A stretch of 64,000 nucleotides of DNA from Phascolarctobacterium_A sp902463975 (GTDB lineage Bacteria > Bacillota > Negativicutes > Acidaminococcales > Acidaminococcaceae). The translations under genes were made by a program, and so were the position numbers. Under the pieces are notes generated by a model, which worked only from the letters and a program-made list of their open reading frames with translations, searched no databases and was not told the origin of the DNA. The stretch covers positions 1 through 64,000 of the forward strand of contig NZ_CABQHJ010000006.1 in NCBI RefSeq assembly GCF_902463975.1. Direction: 5' to 3'. Below are positions 18,093 through 28,144 of this stretch, piece after piece. Each line of letters opens with the position of its first letter. Within the stretch, counting starts at the first letter, position 1.

Positions 18093-19925
18093 ATGGAAGA
18101 TAGAAACCGGATAACCAGATTGCACACTTTGCTGGTTGTGTGTCTGGTATTATTTGCTGTGCTGCTGGGACGAATGGTTTATTTGCAGCTGTGGCGCGGT
18201 GATTACTACGCTAAGCAATCTGACGGCAACAGGCTGCGCCAGTCGCGTATTCTTGCTCCCCGTGGAATTATTTATGATAGTGAGGGCAAAGAGCTGGTTA
18301 ACAATCTGCCGGGATATGCGGTAGTATTGCAGAAGCAGTCCAGCTATAAACCGGAAACGCTGCAGCGTCTCAGCAATCTGCTGCAGATGCCGGTAGAAGA
18401 AATTAACGCTAAAATTAAGGCGAGCAAAAATTTTTATGAACCGATTATGCTGAAGAATAATCTTGATCAGCAGATGGTAACAAAAATTGAGGAACAGCGT
18501 CGCTATATGCCGGAGGTTATGCTTTCGGTGCAGCCTATCCGCAATTACCCTTATCATGAGCTTGCTGTACATGCTTTGGGTTACGTAGGCGAGGTAAGTG
18601 CTTATGAAATTGAGCAGGGCTTGTTCAAGAATATTACTCAGGGCAGTCTTGTCGGTAAGGCCGGACTGGAAAAGACTTATGATAAATATCTGCGCGGTGA
18701 GGACGGCGCCTTTATGGAGGAAGTTGACGTTGCCGGTAACGTTGTCAAGCATTACGATTCCGTGCAGCCTGTCCCCGGTAAAAATCTGAAGCTGACGCTT
18801 GATTATCAGCTGCAAAAGGAGCTGGAGGAGTTTACCGATAAGCATCTTGCTTACCTGCGCAACAGTGGTATTGCTCCCGGAGCGAGAGCGGCGGCAGTAA
18901 TAGCCATCGACCCGCGCAATGGCGCGGTGAGGGCGATGGTCAGCCGTCCTGGCTATGATCCTAACTGGTTTGTACATGGCATTTCCTCTAAAAATTGGAA
19001 CTCCATTAATAATGACACTAATTTCCCGATGAATAACAAGGTTATCACAGGCGAATATCCGCCTGGTTCCACCTTTAAGATTGTTACTGGTAGCGCTGCC
19101 TTCGAGCTGAAAAAGGTTGGCCTGAACGAGCCCATTTTCGACGGCGGCTTTCATCCGATGGTTCCTACTATGGGTAACGCCGGCGGCGAGGTTTTAGGCT
19201 GGCTGACCTTTATAAAAGCGTTGGCGATGAGTGATAACGTATATTTTTACGAGCTTGGTTATCGCGTAGGTATTGATAACATTGAGAAATATGCGCATAT
19301 CTTTGGCTTTGGCGAACGCACAGGTATTGACCTGGAAGGCGAAAGCAAAGGCCTTGTTGCCTCTAAAAAAGTAAAGCGTGAAATTTGGGATGAGGACTGG
19401 CGCTTGGGTGATACCTTCAATGCTGCAATCGGTCAGGGCTTTAACCTGACAACACCGATTCAGCTTTCTGTTATGCTCAGTATTGTTGCTAACGGCGGTA
19501 CCAAGTATCAGCCATATCTTGTTGACAGTATTATCAACAGTGACGGCAGTCTTTTTGAAAAGCCTAAGCGTGCCGAAGGCAAGCATATTGATGTGTCACA
19601 GCAGACGATTGATTATATCCGCATGGGTATGAGTGCTACTACGCAGGAGGGTGGTACGGCATCGTACTTTGCCGGTCTGCCTAAGCCTATTGCCGGTAAA
19701 ACCGGTACTGCCGAAAACTCTCATGGACGTGACCATGGCTTGTTTGTAGCCTATGGACCGGTAGATGACCCGGAGCTTGTTGTAGTCTGTATTGTAGAGC
19801 AGGGTGGCTTCGGTTCTATCGCTGCAGGTCCTATTGTTTATAAAGCATTTGAAGAATTTTTCCAGGAAAAGGGCTATATGCCCCGCCCTGATAAGGCTGC
19901 CCCGAAGAAGGACACCGTCCAATAA
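18093..19925 (+). CDS. mrdA: Penicillin-binding protein 2 (transpeptidase)
   Basis: Class-B PBP that cross-links lateral peptidoglycan with RodA. 610 aa: short cytoplasmic tail, one transmembrane helix (~11-31), pedestal domain with RGIIYDSEGKELVNN, and C-terminal transpeptidase domain. The active-site motifs are S326-T-F-K, S380-D-N and K536-T-G. GAGACAG/GGAAAGGAG upstream supports ATG 18093. It is followed by rodA with 18 nt between them, a functional SEDS/bPBP pair. Confidence 0.95.
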   Translation: MEDRNRITRLHTLLVVCLVLFAVLLGRMVYLQLWRGDYYAKQSDGNRLRQSRILAPRGIIYDSEGKELVNNLPGYAVVLQKQSSYKPETLQRLSNLLQMPVEEINAKIKASKNFYEPIMLKNNLDQQMVTKIEEQRRYMPEVMLSVQPIRNYPYHELAVHALGYVGEVSAYEIEQGLFKNITQGSLVGKAGLEKTYDKYLRGEDGAFMEEVDVAGNVVKHYDSVQPVPGKNLKLTLDYQLQKELEEFTDKHLAYLRNSGIAPGARAAAVIAIDPRNGAVRAMVSRPGYDPNWFVHGISSKNWNSINNDTNFPMNNKVITGEYPPGSTFKIVTGSAAFELKKVGLNEPIFDGGFHPMVPTMGNAGGEVLGWLTFIKALAMSDNVYFYELGYRVGIDNIEKYAHIFGFGERTGIDLEGESKGLVASKKVKREIWDEDWRLGDTFNAAIGQGFNLTTPIQLSVMLSIVANGGTKYQPYLVDSIINSDGSLFEKPKRAEGKHIDVSQQTIDYIRMGMSATTQEGGTASYFAGLPKPIAGKTGTAENSHGRDHGLFVAYGPVDDPELVVVCIVEQGGFGSIAAGPIVYKAFEEFFQEKGYMPRPDKAAPKKDTVQ

Positions 19926-19943
19926 TGCAGGAAGGAGTACATT

Positions 19944-21050
19944 GTGGATTTTAAACGTATCCTGAAAAATCTTGACTGGTGGCTGATTGCTGCTGTGTTA
20001 ATACTTATGGGTTGTGGCTTGGGGCTTATCGACAGTGCTACCCATTCCTTTGCAGTGAGCACCGGTAAGGCCTGGCATGTGCAGCGCCAAAGTATGTTTA
20101 TGCTCTTTGGCCTGGCTATTGTTACTGCATCGTTGGCTTTTGATTACCGTGTACTCAAAAATTATGCTACCAAGCTGTATATACTTAACATCATACTGCT
20201 TTTGGCAGTAATGTTTGTAGGTCAGAGTCAATTGGGTGCACAGCGCTGGATCCAAATAGGCTCTATGTCTTTTCAGCCCAGTGAATTTGCTAAGGTTTTT
20301 CTCATTATCTGCTTAGCTACCTTTATGGATAAGCGAATTGAATGGCTGGAGGAATTTAAGGATTACCTGCCGGTTTTTGCATATATTCTGGTGCCGTTTA
20401 TACTTGTTATGCGCCAGCCGGACTTAGGAACATCGTTGACTTTTATAGCTATTTTAATAGGTATGATTTTTGTCAGTGGCTTTAAGTATAAATGGTTCTT
20501 CCGCATGGGATTAGCTTTTATGGCTTTGCTGCCGGCGTTTTGGATGATTCTGAAGGATTATCAGAAGAACCGTATCCGCGTTTTTCTGAATCCGGAGCTT
20601 GATCCTTTCGGCAGCGGTTATCATGTTATTCAGTCGAAAATTGCTATCGGCAGCGGAGGCTTCCTTGGCAAGGGCTGGCTGGCCGGAACGCAGAGCCAGC
20701 TGAACTTTTTGCCGGAAAACCATACGGACTTTATTTTTGCTGTTGCCGGTGAAGAGTTTGGCTTTATCGGAACGGTGTTTATCATCAGCATGTATATGAT
20801 TATTATCTGGCGCGGTATTGCGATTGCGCTTGATGCCGATGATACCTTCGGTATGCTTCTGGCAACCGGTGTAACGTCTATGTTTATGTTCCATGTTATG
20901 GTCAACATTGGTATGACTGCCGGTATTATGCCTGTAACCGGTGTACCTTTGCCGTTCTTGAGCTATGGCGTCAGCTCGCTGACAACGAACCTTATGTTGG
21001 TGGCGATTTTGTTGAATATTAAGGTGAAAAAACAGAACTTACAGTTCTAA
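19944..21050 (+). CDS. rodA: Peptidoglycan glycosyltransferase RodA
   Basis: SEDS-family polymerase for cell elongation. The 368-aa protein has about ten membrane helices. Signature stretches include GAQRWIQIGSMSFQPSEFAKV, RQPDLGTSLTF, FLPENHTDFIFAVAGEEFG and VTGVPLPFLSYGVSSLTTN. GTG 19944 is the start, with GAAGGAG 8 nt upstream. The linkage to mrdA and mreBCD makes RodA more likely than FtsW. Confidence 0.95.
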   Translation: MDFKRILKNLDWWLIAAVLILMGCGLGLIDSATHSFAVSTGKAWHVQRQSMFMLFGLAIVTASLAFDYRVLKNYATKLYILNIILLLAVMFVGQSQLGAQRWIQIGSMSFQPSEFAKVFLIICLATFMDKRIEWLEEFKDYLPVFAYILVPFILVMRQPDLGTSLTFIAILIGMIFVSGFKYKWFFRMGLAFMALLPAFWMILKDYQKNRIRVFLNPELDPFGSGYHVIQSKIAIGSGGFLGKGWLAGTQSQLNFLPENHTDFIFAVAGEEFGFIGTVFIISMYMIIIWRGIAIALDADDTFGMLLATGVTSMFMFHVMVNIGMTAGIMPVTGVPLPFLSYGVSSLTTNLMLVAILLNIKVKKQNLQF

Positions 21051-21176
21051 GGATGATGATATAAACCTTTTTATAAAATATTATAGGAATCGGTGGACGT
21101 TAAAGCGCCATATCAGATAACTATTGACGAAAACTGTTTTTGATAAACCCTTCAATCATTAAAAATAGAGGAGAAA

Positions 21177-23066
21177 ATGAATTTGAAAAAGGATTTAACT
21201 ATTGATATTTTAAGCAGCGTGCAAAAGCCTGCACGCTACACAGGCGGCGAGTTCGCCAGCATTGTTAAGCCTGCCGAAGAAGTAGAGGCAACTATTGCTC
21301 TGGCCTTCCCGGATGTATACGAAGTAGGTATGAGTTACCTTGGCTTTAAAATTTTATACCATCTGCTGAATAAGGAAGACGGAATTGCCGCAGAACGTGT
21401 TTACGCACCCTGGATTGACCTGGAGGCGAAGATGCGCGAGCGTGAAATTGCGCTTTGTACTTTGGAAACTAAAAAGGCTTTAAGCGAATGTGATGTTGTA
21501 GGTTTTACTTTGCAATACGAGCTTTCCTATACCAATATCTTAAATATGCTTGATTTGGGTGGCGTACCGCTGCTGGCTAAGGATCGTACTGATGCAGACC
21601 CCTTTGTTATTGTAGGCGGCCCCTGCGTGTACAACCCGGAGCCTTTGGCTGATTTCTTTGATTTCGCTGTTATCGGTGAAGGCGAAGAGGTTTTGATTGA
21701 GGTAATGCGTTGCTACAAGGAGTGGAAGCGTGAGGGCAAACCTGGCGGCAGACAAGAATTTCTGCAGCGCGTGGTAAAAATCAAGGGCATTTATGTACCT
21801 TCCTTCTATGAAGCGGAATACAACGAAGATGGTACTTTTAAGGCAATTAAGCCGCTGCGCGAGGATATTCCTGCTGTTATCCAAAAGCGTGTTATAGAGG
21901 ATATGAACAGCGTAGATTTCCTGACCTCTCCGATTGTTCCTTTCGGTGAAATCGTTCATGACCGCATCATGCTGGAAGTTTTCCGTGGCTGCAGCCGTGG
22001 CTGCCGTTTCTGCCATGCAGGCATGGTTTACCGCCCCGTGCGTGAGCGTAAGCCGGAGGTGCTGATGGACCTGTCGCGTAAGCTGGTAGATAACACAGGC
22101 TATAACGAAATCAGCCTGGTATCCCTTTCCAGCGCCGATTATTCCTGCTTGGCTCCGCTGGTACATAAGATGATTGGTGAGTTTAAGGATGAACGCGTCA
22201 GCGTTTCGCTGCCTTCTCTGCGTATCGACAGCTTCTGTGTTGCTATCGCCAAGGAAGTACAGGCAGTGCGCAAGAGCGGTCTGACATTTGCTCCGGAAGC
22301 AGGCAGCCAGAAGATGCGTGATGTTATCAACAAGGGTGTTACGGAAGAGGATTTGATGAATGCTGTCGGTGCAGCATTTGAATCCGGCTGGAATAGCGTT
22401 AAGCTGTACTTTATGATCGGCCTGCCCTATGAAACAGATGAGGACGTATTGGCGATTGCTGATTTGGCACGCAAGGTGCAGTATAAATATTTCCAGATTA
22501 CAGGTAAGCGTGGCTGCAAGGTTACCGTAAGTGCTTCGTCCTTCGTACCTAAACCGTATACTGCTTTCCAATGGTTCGCCCAGAATGATTTGGAAGAAAT
22601 CCGCCGTAAACAGTTCCTCCTGAAGGATGAAATCAAAAAATATAAGAATATCACCTTAAACTATCATGATGCAAAAACCGGTACTATTGAAGCTGTTTTT
22701 GCCCGTGGTGACCGCCGCGTAGGCAAGGCACTGCTGCTGGCCTGGCAGAAGGGCGCGCGTTTTGACGGCTGGAGCGATTGCTTTTCCTACGAGCGTTGGC
22801 TGGAGGCTATCAGTGATGCCGGACTGGACAAGGACTTTTACGCTGCCCGTGAGCGCGGTGAGCAGGAGGCCTTCCCGTGGGAGCACATTTCTCCGGGTGT
22901 CAGCCGCCGCTTCCTGTGGAACGAATGGCGCAAGGCTTATGCTCAACAGCTTACGCACGACTGCCGTCGCACAAGCTGCACCGGCTGTGGCGTTTGTCAG
23001 GCATTAGGCGTAAAAATCGTTGACTACAAAGAAGAGTATCAAAACAATGGGGAGGTACAGGCATAA
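21177..23066 (+). CDS. B12-binding radical SAM protein (TIGR03960 family)
   Basis: A 629-aa protein with a cobalamin-binding-like N-terminal domain and a radical-SAM barrel. The Cx3Cx2C motif is in FRGCSRGCRFCHAG, and a Cys-rich C-terminus follows (CRRTSCTGCGVC). Members of this family are always paired with the DUF2344 gene, as here, with a 1-nt overlap. The exact reaction is not established. ATG 21177 lies only 3-4 nt from AGGAG; TTG 21183 has better spacing and could be the true start. No terminator separates it from rodA, but a 126-nt gap does. Confidence 0.9.
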   Translation: MNLKKDLTIDILSSVQKPARYTGGEFASIVKPAEEVEATIALAFPDVYEVGMSYLGFKILYHLLNKEDGIAAERVYAPWIDLEAKMREREIALCTLETKKALSECDVVGFTLQYELSYTNILNMLDLGGVPLLAKDRTDADPFVIVGGPCVYNPEPLADFFDFAVIGEGEEVLIEVMRCYKEWKREGKPGGRQEFLQRVVKIKGIYVPSFYEAEYNEDGTFKAIKPLREDIPAVIQKRVIEDMNSVDFLTSPIVPFGEIVHDRIMLEVFRGCSRGCRFCHAGMVYRPVRERKPEVLMDLSRKLVDNTGYNEISLVSLSSADYSCLAPLVHKMIGEFKDERVSVSLPSLRIDSFCVAIAKEVQAVRKSGLTFAPEAGSQKMRDVINKGVTEEDLMNAVGAAFESGWNSVKLYFMIGLPYETDEDVLAIADLARKVQYKYFQITGKRGCKVTVSASSFVPKPYTAFQWFAQNDLEEIRRKQFLLKDEIKKYKNITLNYHDAKTGTIEAVFARGDRRVGKALLLAWQKGARFDGWSDCFSYERWLEAISDAGLDKDFYAARERGEQEAFPWEHISPGVSRRFLWNEWRKAYAQQLTHDCRRTSCTGCGVCQALGVKIVDYKEEYQNNGEVQA

Positions 23067-23773
23067 TGAAACTGCGTATGCAAATTACCAAGGATAAGGA
23101 TATCCGCTTTATCTCCCATCTGGAATATGTGCGCACCATCGGCCGCGCAATTCGCCGTGCCAAGCTACCTGCTGCCTATTCCGAAGGCTTTAATCCGCAT
23201 CTGAAATTCAGTCTGGCATCTGCGCTGGGTGTAGGTGTAGTAAGCTATACAGAGTTCGTGGAAATCGAGCTTGCCGAGCCTATGGAGGTAGAAAAGGCTG
23301 CGTTGGCTCTTGATGCTGCTTTGCCGCGCGGTATTCGCGTGCTGGCTGCCGATGCTGTTGATACGCATCACGCTGCCCTGATGAGTCAGGCGGCAGGTGC
23401 GAGCTATCGCGTAACGCTGCCCTATAGCGCGGATGTGAGCGCTGCTGTTGCTGCATTTAATGCTGCGCCGGAGCTGTTGTTCAAAAAAGCTGCACCTAAG
23501 ACGAAGGCTAAGTTTAAAGAGATTGATGTCAAGTTCTATATTCCTCAGCTTACTGCAGAGCAGACCGAAACGGAAACAATCTTCAGCTTTGACTGCAAAA
23601 TTACGCCGACAGGCAGCATGAAGGCTGTAGATTTGCTGAATGCGCTGAACGAGCAGTATGGACTGGCGCTGCCGGTAGAAATGGCTGATATCGAGCGTCT
23701 AAGACTGTATCGCAATAATAAAAACGGCAAGCCTATCCCGATGCTGAACAGTGATGCCGTAACCTTAGGCTGA
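23066..23773 (+). CDS. DUF2344 / TIGR03936 family protein
   Basis: A 235-aa partner of the upstream radical-SAM enzyme. The family blocks MRMQITKDKDIRFISHLEYVR and YSEGFNPHLKFSLASALGVG are present near the N-terminus. It is co-translated with the SAM protein (stop and start overlap by one base) after the ribosome site GGGGAGG. In many Firmicutes the pair is followed by RNase G and rplU; here a double terminator follows directly. The activity is unknown. Confidence 0.9.
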   Translation: MKLRMQITKDKDIRFISHLEYVRTIGRAIRRAKLPAAYSEGFNPHLKFSLASALGVGVVSYTEFVEIELAEPMEVEKAALALDAALPRGIRVLAADAVDTHHAALMSQAAGASYRVTLPYSADVSAAVAAFNAAPELLFKKAAPKTKAKFKEIDVKFYIPQLTAEQTETETIFSFDCKITPTGSMKAVDLLNALNEQYGLALPVEMADIERLRLYRNNKNGKPIPMLNSDAVTLG

Positions 23774-23804
23774 TTTTAGCTTAAGGCTGTACAAATAAAA
23801 AAAG

Positions 23805-23865
23805 AGCAAAGCCTGCTCAGTGCTTTGCTGATTAGAAAACCCCGTGGCGACTGCCGCGGGGTTTT
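23805..23865. terminator. Double terminator between convergent units
   Basis: The first hairpin, AGCAAAGC (23805-23812) with GCTTTGCT (23822-23829), is followed by a second: AAAACCCCG (23836-23844) with CGGGGTTTT (23857-23865). The second is flanked by A- and T-runs, so it can end both the + strand unit and the minus-strand regulator gene. Confidence 0.9.
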
Positions 23866-23882
23866 GGTGTGCCATGGATATG

Positions 23883-24719
23883 CTATTTTATCTGCAGCTC
23901 CAGCTTGTAAATATACTTATCGGTATCACCTGTCAGCCAGTAATCACACAACGATGTTACATAGAGTGGTGAAATCGGCGTAAGCTGATGCTCCTTGCAA
24001 TATTCTGCCAGCATTTGCAGATACTTTTTGTTGTTAAACATGTAGACACCTTGAAAATATAGCGTCAGATAATCGCCCTCAGGCTTTTGGTGGCAATGCG
24101 GTGTATCGAGCTTGTCATGAAGCGTATAAAAATAATGCTTCAGATGCTTGCTTGCAAAATCCTGCAAAATTTCCGTATCGTAAATATAACCAAAGCCGTT
24201 GGTTGTTAAGGCAGTATCATTTTGCAGATGGGTGAACATTCTGGCGATATGCGAAGAACGCTTTTTAAAGCATTCATTTTCTTCGGTAGCATTGCTCAGA
24301 TAAAGATAATGTGCCTGCTCATGGACAAGCATAATGTTATCCAGCGTAATATTATCAATGTGGTCGAGCTTTCCTAATTCGTTTTGCAGCTCTGTTTTCA
24401 TAGCCTGCAGATGGGCGATTTCCTGCGTGAAAAAATCTATGCGCTCGTTAAATAATTCTCTGTAATTTTGGGGAGAACGGTTGGCAAGATAATCCTTGAT
24501 GCGTGCAATCGGTACCTCAAGCTGGCGTAGCGTAAGAATCAGCTGCAGCAAAAACAGCTGACTGCGCTTGTAATAGCGGTAACCGTTTTCATCGACAAGT
24601 TCTGGGGTAATCAATCCCAGCTTGTCATAGTAAAGCAGTGTCTTGCGGGGAATTTTGCAAAGCTGTGATAATTCACCGGTCGTAAAGTAATTTTGTAGAT
24701 TTTTTGACATTTTTAGCAT
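23883..24719 (-). CDS. MerR-family regulator with GyrI-like domain
   Basis: A 278-aa transcription factor. The N-terminal winged helix reads YFTTGELSQLCKIPRKTLLYYDKLGLI...NGYRYY, a BmrR/TipA-type MerR domain. A coiled-coil linker (~80-120) and a C-terminal GyrI-like effector-binding region follow. The effector is unknown. GGGGGAA precedes the start; ATG 24719 and ATG 24710 are both possible. It is transcribed away from the TonB receptor operon across a 140-bp gap, so it plausibly controls that operon (inference). Confidence 0.88.
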   Translation of the reverse strand: MLKMSKNLQNYFTTGELSQLCKIPRKTLLYYDKLGLITPELVDENGYRYYKRSQLFLLQLILTLRQLEVPIARIKDYLANRSPQNYRELFNERIDFFTQEIAHLQAMKTELQNELGKLDHIDNITLDNIMLVHEQAHYLYLSNATEENECFKKRSSHIARMFTHLQNDTALTTNGFGYIYDTEILQDFASKHLKHYFYTLHDKLDTPHCHQKPEGDYLTLYFQGVYMFNNKKYLQMLAEYCKEHQLTPISPLYVTSLCDYWLTGDTDKYIYKLELQIK

Positions 24720-24860
24720 TTCCCCCTTGACTGTCTAGCTGCTATACACAGTATTATAACATATAAAAGAGAGATTGCATATTAATACTTCGTTCAAATA
24801 ATTTCAAGTGCTTAATACGCAACTCGTTGCTTTTTTTGATGAGTGAATGGAGGTATATCT

Positions 24861-27008
24861 GTGAAAAAACTGGCTAGTAAAGGTTTATTGATGAGCGCAT
24901 TGATTTGTGGCAATGTTCTTTGGGGGGGAACTGCGGTTCACGCTGAAGAGATTGGCGAGTATGATCTGGATACGATGGTTGTTACGGCGACGAGAACAGC
25001 GCAAGAGAACATAAAAGTTCCTGCTCAGGTTAATGTTATTACTGCTGAGGACATAAAAAAAAGGAATGTCTTAACGATTACTGATGCATTGAAATCTATA
25101 CCTGGTTTATATGATGCTAGAGTAGGTGGTATGTCTAATACTGCAAATGGTATTCAACTGCGTGGATTTGGTGAGGAAAGTGTATTAGTTCTATATGATG
25201 GCATGCCAATGAATGACGGCTATACGGCAAAGGTTGCTTGGAGTGCAATATCGATCGATAATGTTGAGCGTATAGAAGTAGTACAAGGTGCAGCTTCTTC
25301 TCTTTATGGTGGTAGAGCTGTTGGCGGCGTTATTAATATTATAAGTAAAGATTCTGATAAGGATACAGCGCATGTATATGCTAACTATGGTTCCGATAAT
25401 ACTTGGAAACGGGGAGTTAATTTCACAAAAAAATTAGATGATAAATGGTCTTTGGGATTTGGTTATGAAAATCGTAGAACAGATGGCTATGATAGAAAGC
25501 CAGTATTCTTGTATGATTCTAAAGCAAAAAATACGCATGCAAATACAGAACTAGCTACTGGATCTAATAGTACGATCAGAAATGACGGCAGACAGGTTCA
25601 GATTATAGGTACACCTGGAAAACAAGCAAGTAAAGACGATAATTTTAATTTCAAACTCAAACATAAATTTAATGATAAACAGTCTTTGATATATAAATAT
25701 TCCCATGATAAATTTAAGTCGTTTAGTAATGATGCTAAAACGTATATGCGTGATTCTTCTGGTAATCCGATTTACAAAGGCTATATTCAACTCCCTAATG
25801 GCAAATACCTTGATTTCAATGAATCAGATTTTACGGATAGCATAAACTATAAAAAAGTGGATATACATGCTCTTTCCTATCAAGATGATATTAATAATAT
25901 TAAATTTAATGTTGGTTTAACTAATATTAAAGATAATGGTTATTCTTCAGGAAATGACTTGGCTGGTGAAGGAAGCGGTACTAAGCGTATATATCCTACG
26001 AAAGCATATAAGGTTGATTTTCAGAAGGTATGGGATAAGGAAAAACATACTATTGTAACGGGATTTGATATTCAAAAAGATACAATGGATTCATATACCT
26101 ATAAATTAGCAAAATGGTCAGATAGAGATTCAACTATTGGTTCTTCTATAACCACGTTTGGTGGTACAAATTTAGTTGAAGCTCTCTTCATTCAAGATCA
26201 ATATAAATTCACTGATGCCTTCAATATGACCGTAGGTTTAAGATTGGATAGATATGAAAAGAAAGATGGATACTACAAAAACAAAAGAATAGATGAAAAA
26301 TCTTATACTGAGTTAAGTCCTAAACTGGCACTGACGTATACACCAGATGATGATACTACATATTATGTATCTTATGGACATTCTTTCAATCAGCCTACAT
26401 TATATAAATTATATAGTGAATCAACTTCGATTATGGCAAATCCTTATTTGAAACCAGAGACAAGTGACACTTTGGAAATTGGTTTGAAAAAGAATCTTAG
26501 TGAAAAAGCATATATGGGTATAAGTTTGTATAACACAAAAACCCAAGATATGTTAGCTTACGCTCAGAGTCCTGATCCTAACAAGAGATGGTATATTAAT
26601 ATTGACGAAGCTAAACGTATGGGTGCTGAATTTGATTTTAAATTTAAGCATGATGATAAAATTAGTTCTTATTTAAATGTTACCATGCAAAATGCTAAAG
26701 ATGATAATGATAAACGAATCTCTTCTATCCCTAAGCGCATTGTAAATCTTGGATTAGATTATAATTATGATAAATGGAGTGCTTATATCGAAGGGCAGTA
26801 TTCCAGTGACAGATTGGATGACGGCGATGTCGGTGGTAAATTGTATTCCGAAGATCCTTTCTTTATCGCTAATGCAGGCGTAAGTTATAAATTTATGAAA
26901 AATGCTGTTGTAAGTTTAGCTGTTAGGAATCTGTTTGATCGTGATTATTGGCAATGGTATAAGGCACCAGGTAGAACTTGGAATGTTGGTGTAGACTTTA
27001 CATTCTAA
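24861..27008 (+). CDS. TonB-dependent outer-membrane receptor
   Basis: A 715-aa outer-membrane receptor for TonB-energised uptake, probably of an iron or other metal chelate. A signal peptide (~1-30, ending AVHAEE) is followed by the TonB-box-like DTMVVTATRT. The plug domain (VNVITAEDIKKRNVLTITDALKSIPGL) and a 22-strand-type barrel end in the terminal aromatic VDFTF. GTG 24861 has GGAGG 7 nt upstream and gives a clean signal peptide; the upstream GTG 24843 does not. The gene is visibly more A+T-rich than its neighbours, hinting at transfer. Confidence 0.93.
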   Translation: MKKLASKGLLMSALICGNVLWGGTAVHAEEIGEYDLDTMVVTATRTAQENIKVPAQVNVITAEDIKKRNVLTITDALKSIPGLYDARVGGMSNTANGIQLRGFGEESVLVLYDGMPMNDGYTAKVAWSAISIDNVERIEVVQGAASSLYGGRAVGGVINIISKDSDKDTAHVYANYGSDNTWKRGVNFTKKLDDKWSLGFGYENRRTDGYDRKPVFLYDSKAKNTHANTELATGSNSTIRNDGRQVQIIGTPGKQASKDDNFNFKLKHKFNDKQSLIYKYSHDKFKSFSNDAKTYMRDSSGNPIYKGYIQLPNGKYLDFNESDFTDSINYKKVDIHALSYQDDINNIKFNVGLTNIKDNGYSSGNDLAGEGSGTKRIYPTKAYKVDFQKVWDKEKHTIVTGFDIQKDTMDSYTYKLAKWSDRDSTIGSSITTFGGTNLVEALFIQDQYKFTDAFNMTVGLRLDRYEKKDGYYKNKRIDEKSYTELSPKLALTYTPDDDTTYYVSYGHSFNQPTLYKLYSESTSIMANPYLKPETSDTLEIGLKKNLSEKAYMGISLYNTKTQDMLAYAQSPDPNKRWYINIDEAKRMGAEFDFKFKHDDKISSYLNVTMQNAKDDNDKRISSIPKRIVNLGLDYNYDKWSAYIEGQYSSDRLDDGDVGGKLYSEDPFFIANAGVSYKFMKNAVVSLAVRNLFDRDYWQWYKAPGRTWNVGVDFTF

Positions 27009-27134
27009 TCCCCTCGTTCATCTCTCATCAATTACATAAAGCAATAAGGATAGGGTAAACTTGCTCCCTATCCTTATTTGCGCCTTTGCCGAGAGGCAAT
27101 CTATGTAAAAATTCTAAAGGAAGGTGGTGGATAC

Positions 27135-27953
27135 ATGGCTTATAACCTTAAACGTTTAACCGGCTATGCTCTTGGCTTTGTACTGTTTTACGCGCCGGTG
27201 GCGCTCTTTCAGCGTTGCCTGTTCTATCTGCTTTACGGCAGCTGGCAGCCGCAGAGTATTCACGGCCTTTGCTTTCGTATACCGATAGAGCATATTTTAG
27301 ACGGAATAATTTGGCGACTGACACCGATAAGCATGCTGAGCACATTACTGCTTTTGGCGGCAGCCTTCTTCCTGGGGCCTGTTTTTTGCGGCAGGCTGTG
27401 TCCGGCAGGTGCGTTCACCGAATATCTGTCGAAGCTGGTGCCGTCCAAATTTCAAATCAGCTGGCATCGTTATACAGAAATTGCCCCCATCCGTTACGGT
27501 ATGTTGGCAGGCTTTTGCCTGGTACCTTTTTTCGGCGGTATTTTGGCTTGCTCTTATTGCAATTTCTTTTTGTTTGATTTACTTGCCAACTACTATACGC
27601 AGGGTTACTTTATTTCGCTGACCTCCAGTCTGCTGCTGACAGCAATTATGTGGGTGCTTGTCTTTGGTATCTTCACTAAAGGCGGACGCGGCTTCTGCAA
27701 TTTTTTGTGTCCTGTAGGAGCAGCACAGGGACTGATGCATGCCTTAGGCTGCAAGCTGCCGTTTGTACTGCGCATGCGTGTAGACGAAAATCAATGCATA
27801 GGCTGTAGTTTATGCGCAAAGAAATGCCCGATGGAATCCGCTGAGCTTGCTGAAGGCAAAGCGCAGATTAACCAGCATAACTGCATCTGCTGCGGTGTAT
27901 GTCAGCATGCTTGCCCGGTGCAGGCTATCAGCTATGGGAGGAAACGCGTATGA
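27135..27953 (+). CDS. NapH/CcoG-like 4Fe-4S membrane protein
   Basis: The ~272-aa protein has about four to five membrane helices. Two Cys pairs occur at membrane edges (CGRLCPAG and CNFLCPVG), and a C-terminal double ferredoxin domain reads CIGCSLCAKKCP and CICCGVCQHACP. This architecture is that of NapH/NosR/RdxA-type electron carriers that pass electrons across the membrane. ATG 27135 follows GGAAGGTGGTGG. Lying 126 nt downstream of a TonB receptor, it may supply electrons for reducing an imported metal complex (inference). Confidence 0.85.
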   Translation: MAYNLKRLTGYALGFVLFYAPVALFQRCLFYLLYGSWQPQSIHGLCFRIPIEHILDGIIWRLTPISMLSTLLLLAAAFFLGPVFCGRLCPAGAFTEYLSKLVPSKFQISWHRYTEIAPIRYGMLAGFCLVPFFGGILACSYCNFFLFDLLANYYTQGYFISLTSSLLLTAIMWVLVFGIFTKGGRGFCNFLCPVGAAQGLMHALGCKLPFVLRMRVDENQCIGCSLCAKKCPMESAELAEGKAQINQHNCICCGVCQHACPVQAISYGRKRV

Positions 27954-28144
27954 AAAGTAAGCTGATAAATTTTATTGCGGCAATGGGCATTCCCGTCAGC
28001 GGCATTACTACGCAGGGGGCAGGTTGTACAGGGATTTGCGGCAGCTGCAGTTTAAATTGCGCGCCGGGAATTGTTGCTTTACTGCTTTTGGCAGGCAAGG
28101 CAATTTACAAACGTTATCATGGCGGGGTGGTGCAGCATGAATAA
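27950..28144 (+). CDS. Cys-rich 64-aa microprotein
   Basis: Not recognised. ATG 27950 overlaps the stop of the ferredoxin-like gene (ATGA) and GGGAGG lies 8 nt upstream. The product has a central Cys cluster, CTGICGSCSLNC (spacing C-x3-C-x2-C-x3-C), then a hydrophobic helix (GIVALLLLAGKAIY). The cluster could ligate a metal or Fe-S centre. It overlaps the next gene by 8 nt, so all three are tightly coupled and probably act together. Confidence 0.75.
   Translation: MKSKLINFIAAMGIPVSGITTQGAGCTGICGSCSLNCAPGIVALLLLAGKAIYKRYHGGVVQHE

Noticed and set aside
18150..19154. 334-codon open frame antisense to mrdA
   Set aside because: The + strand frame is a complete PBP2 with all active-site motifs; the antisense frame has no recognisable domain.
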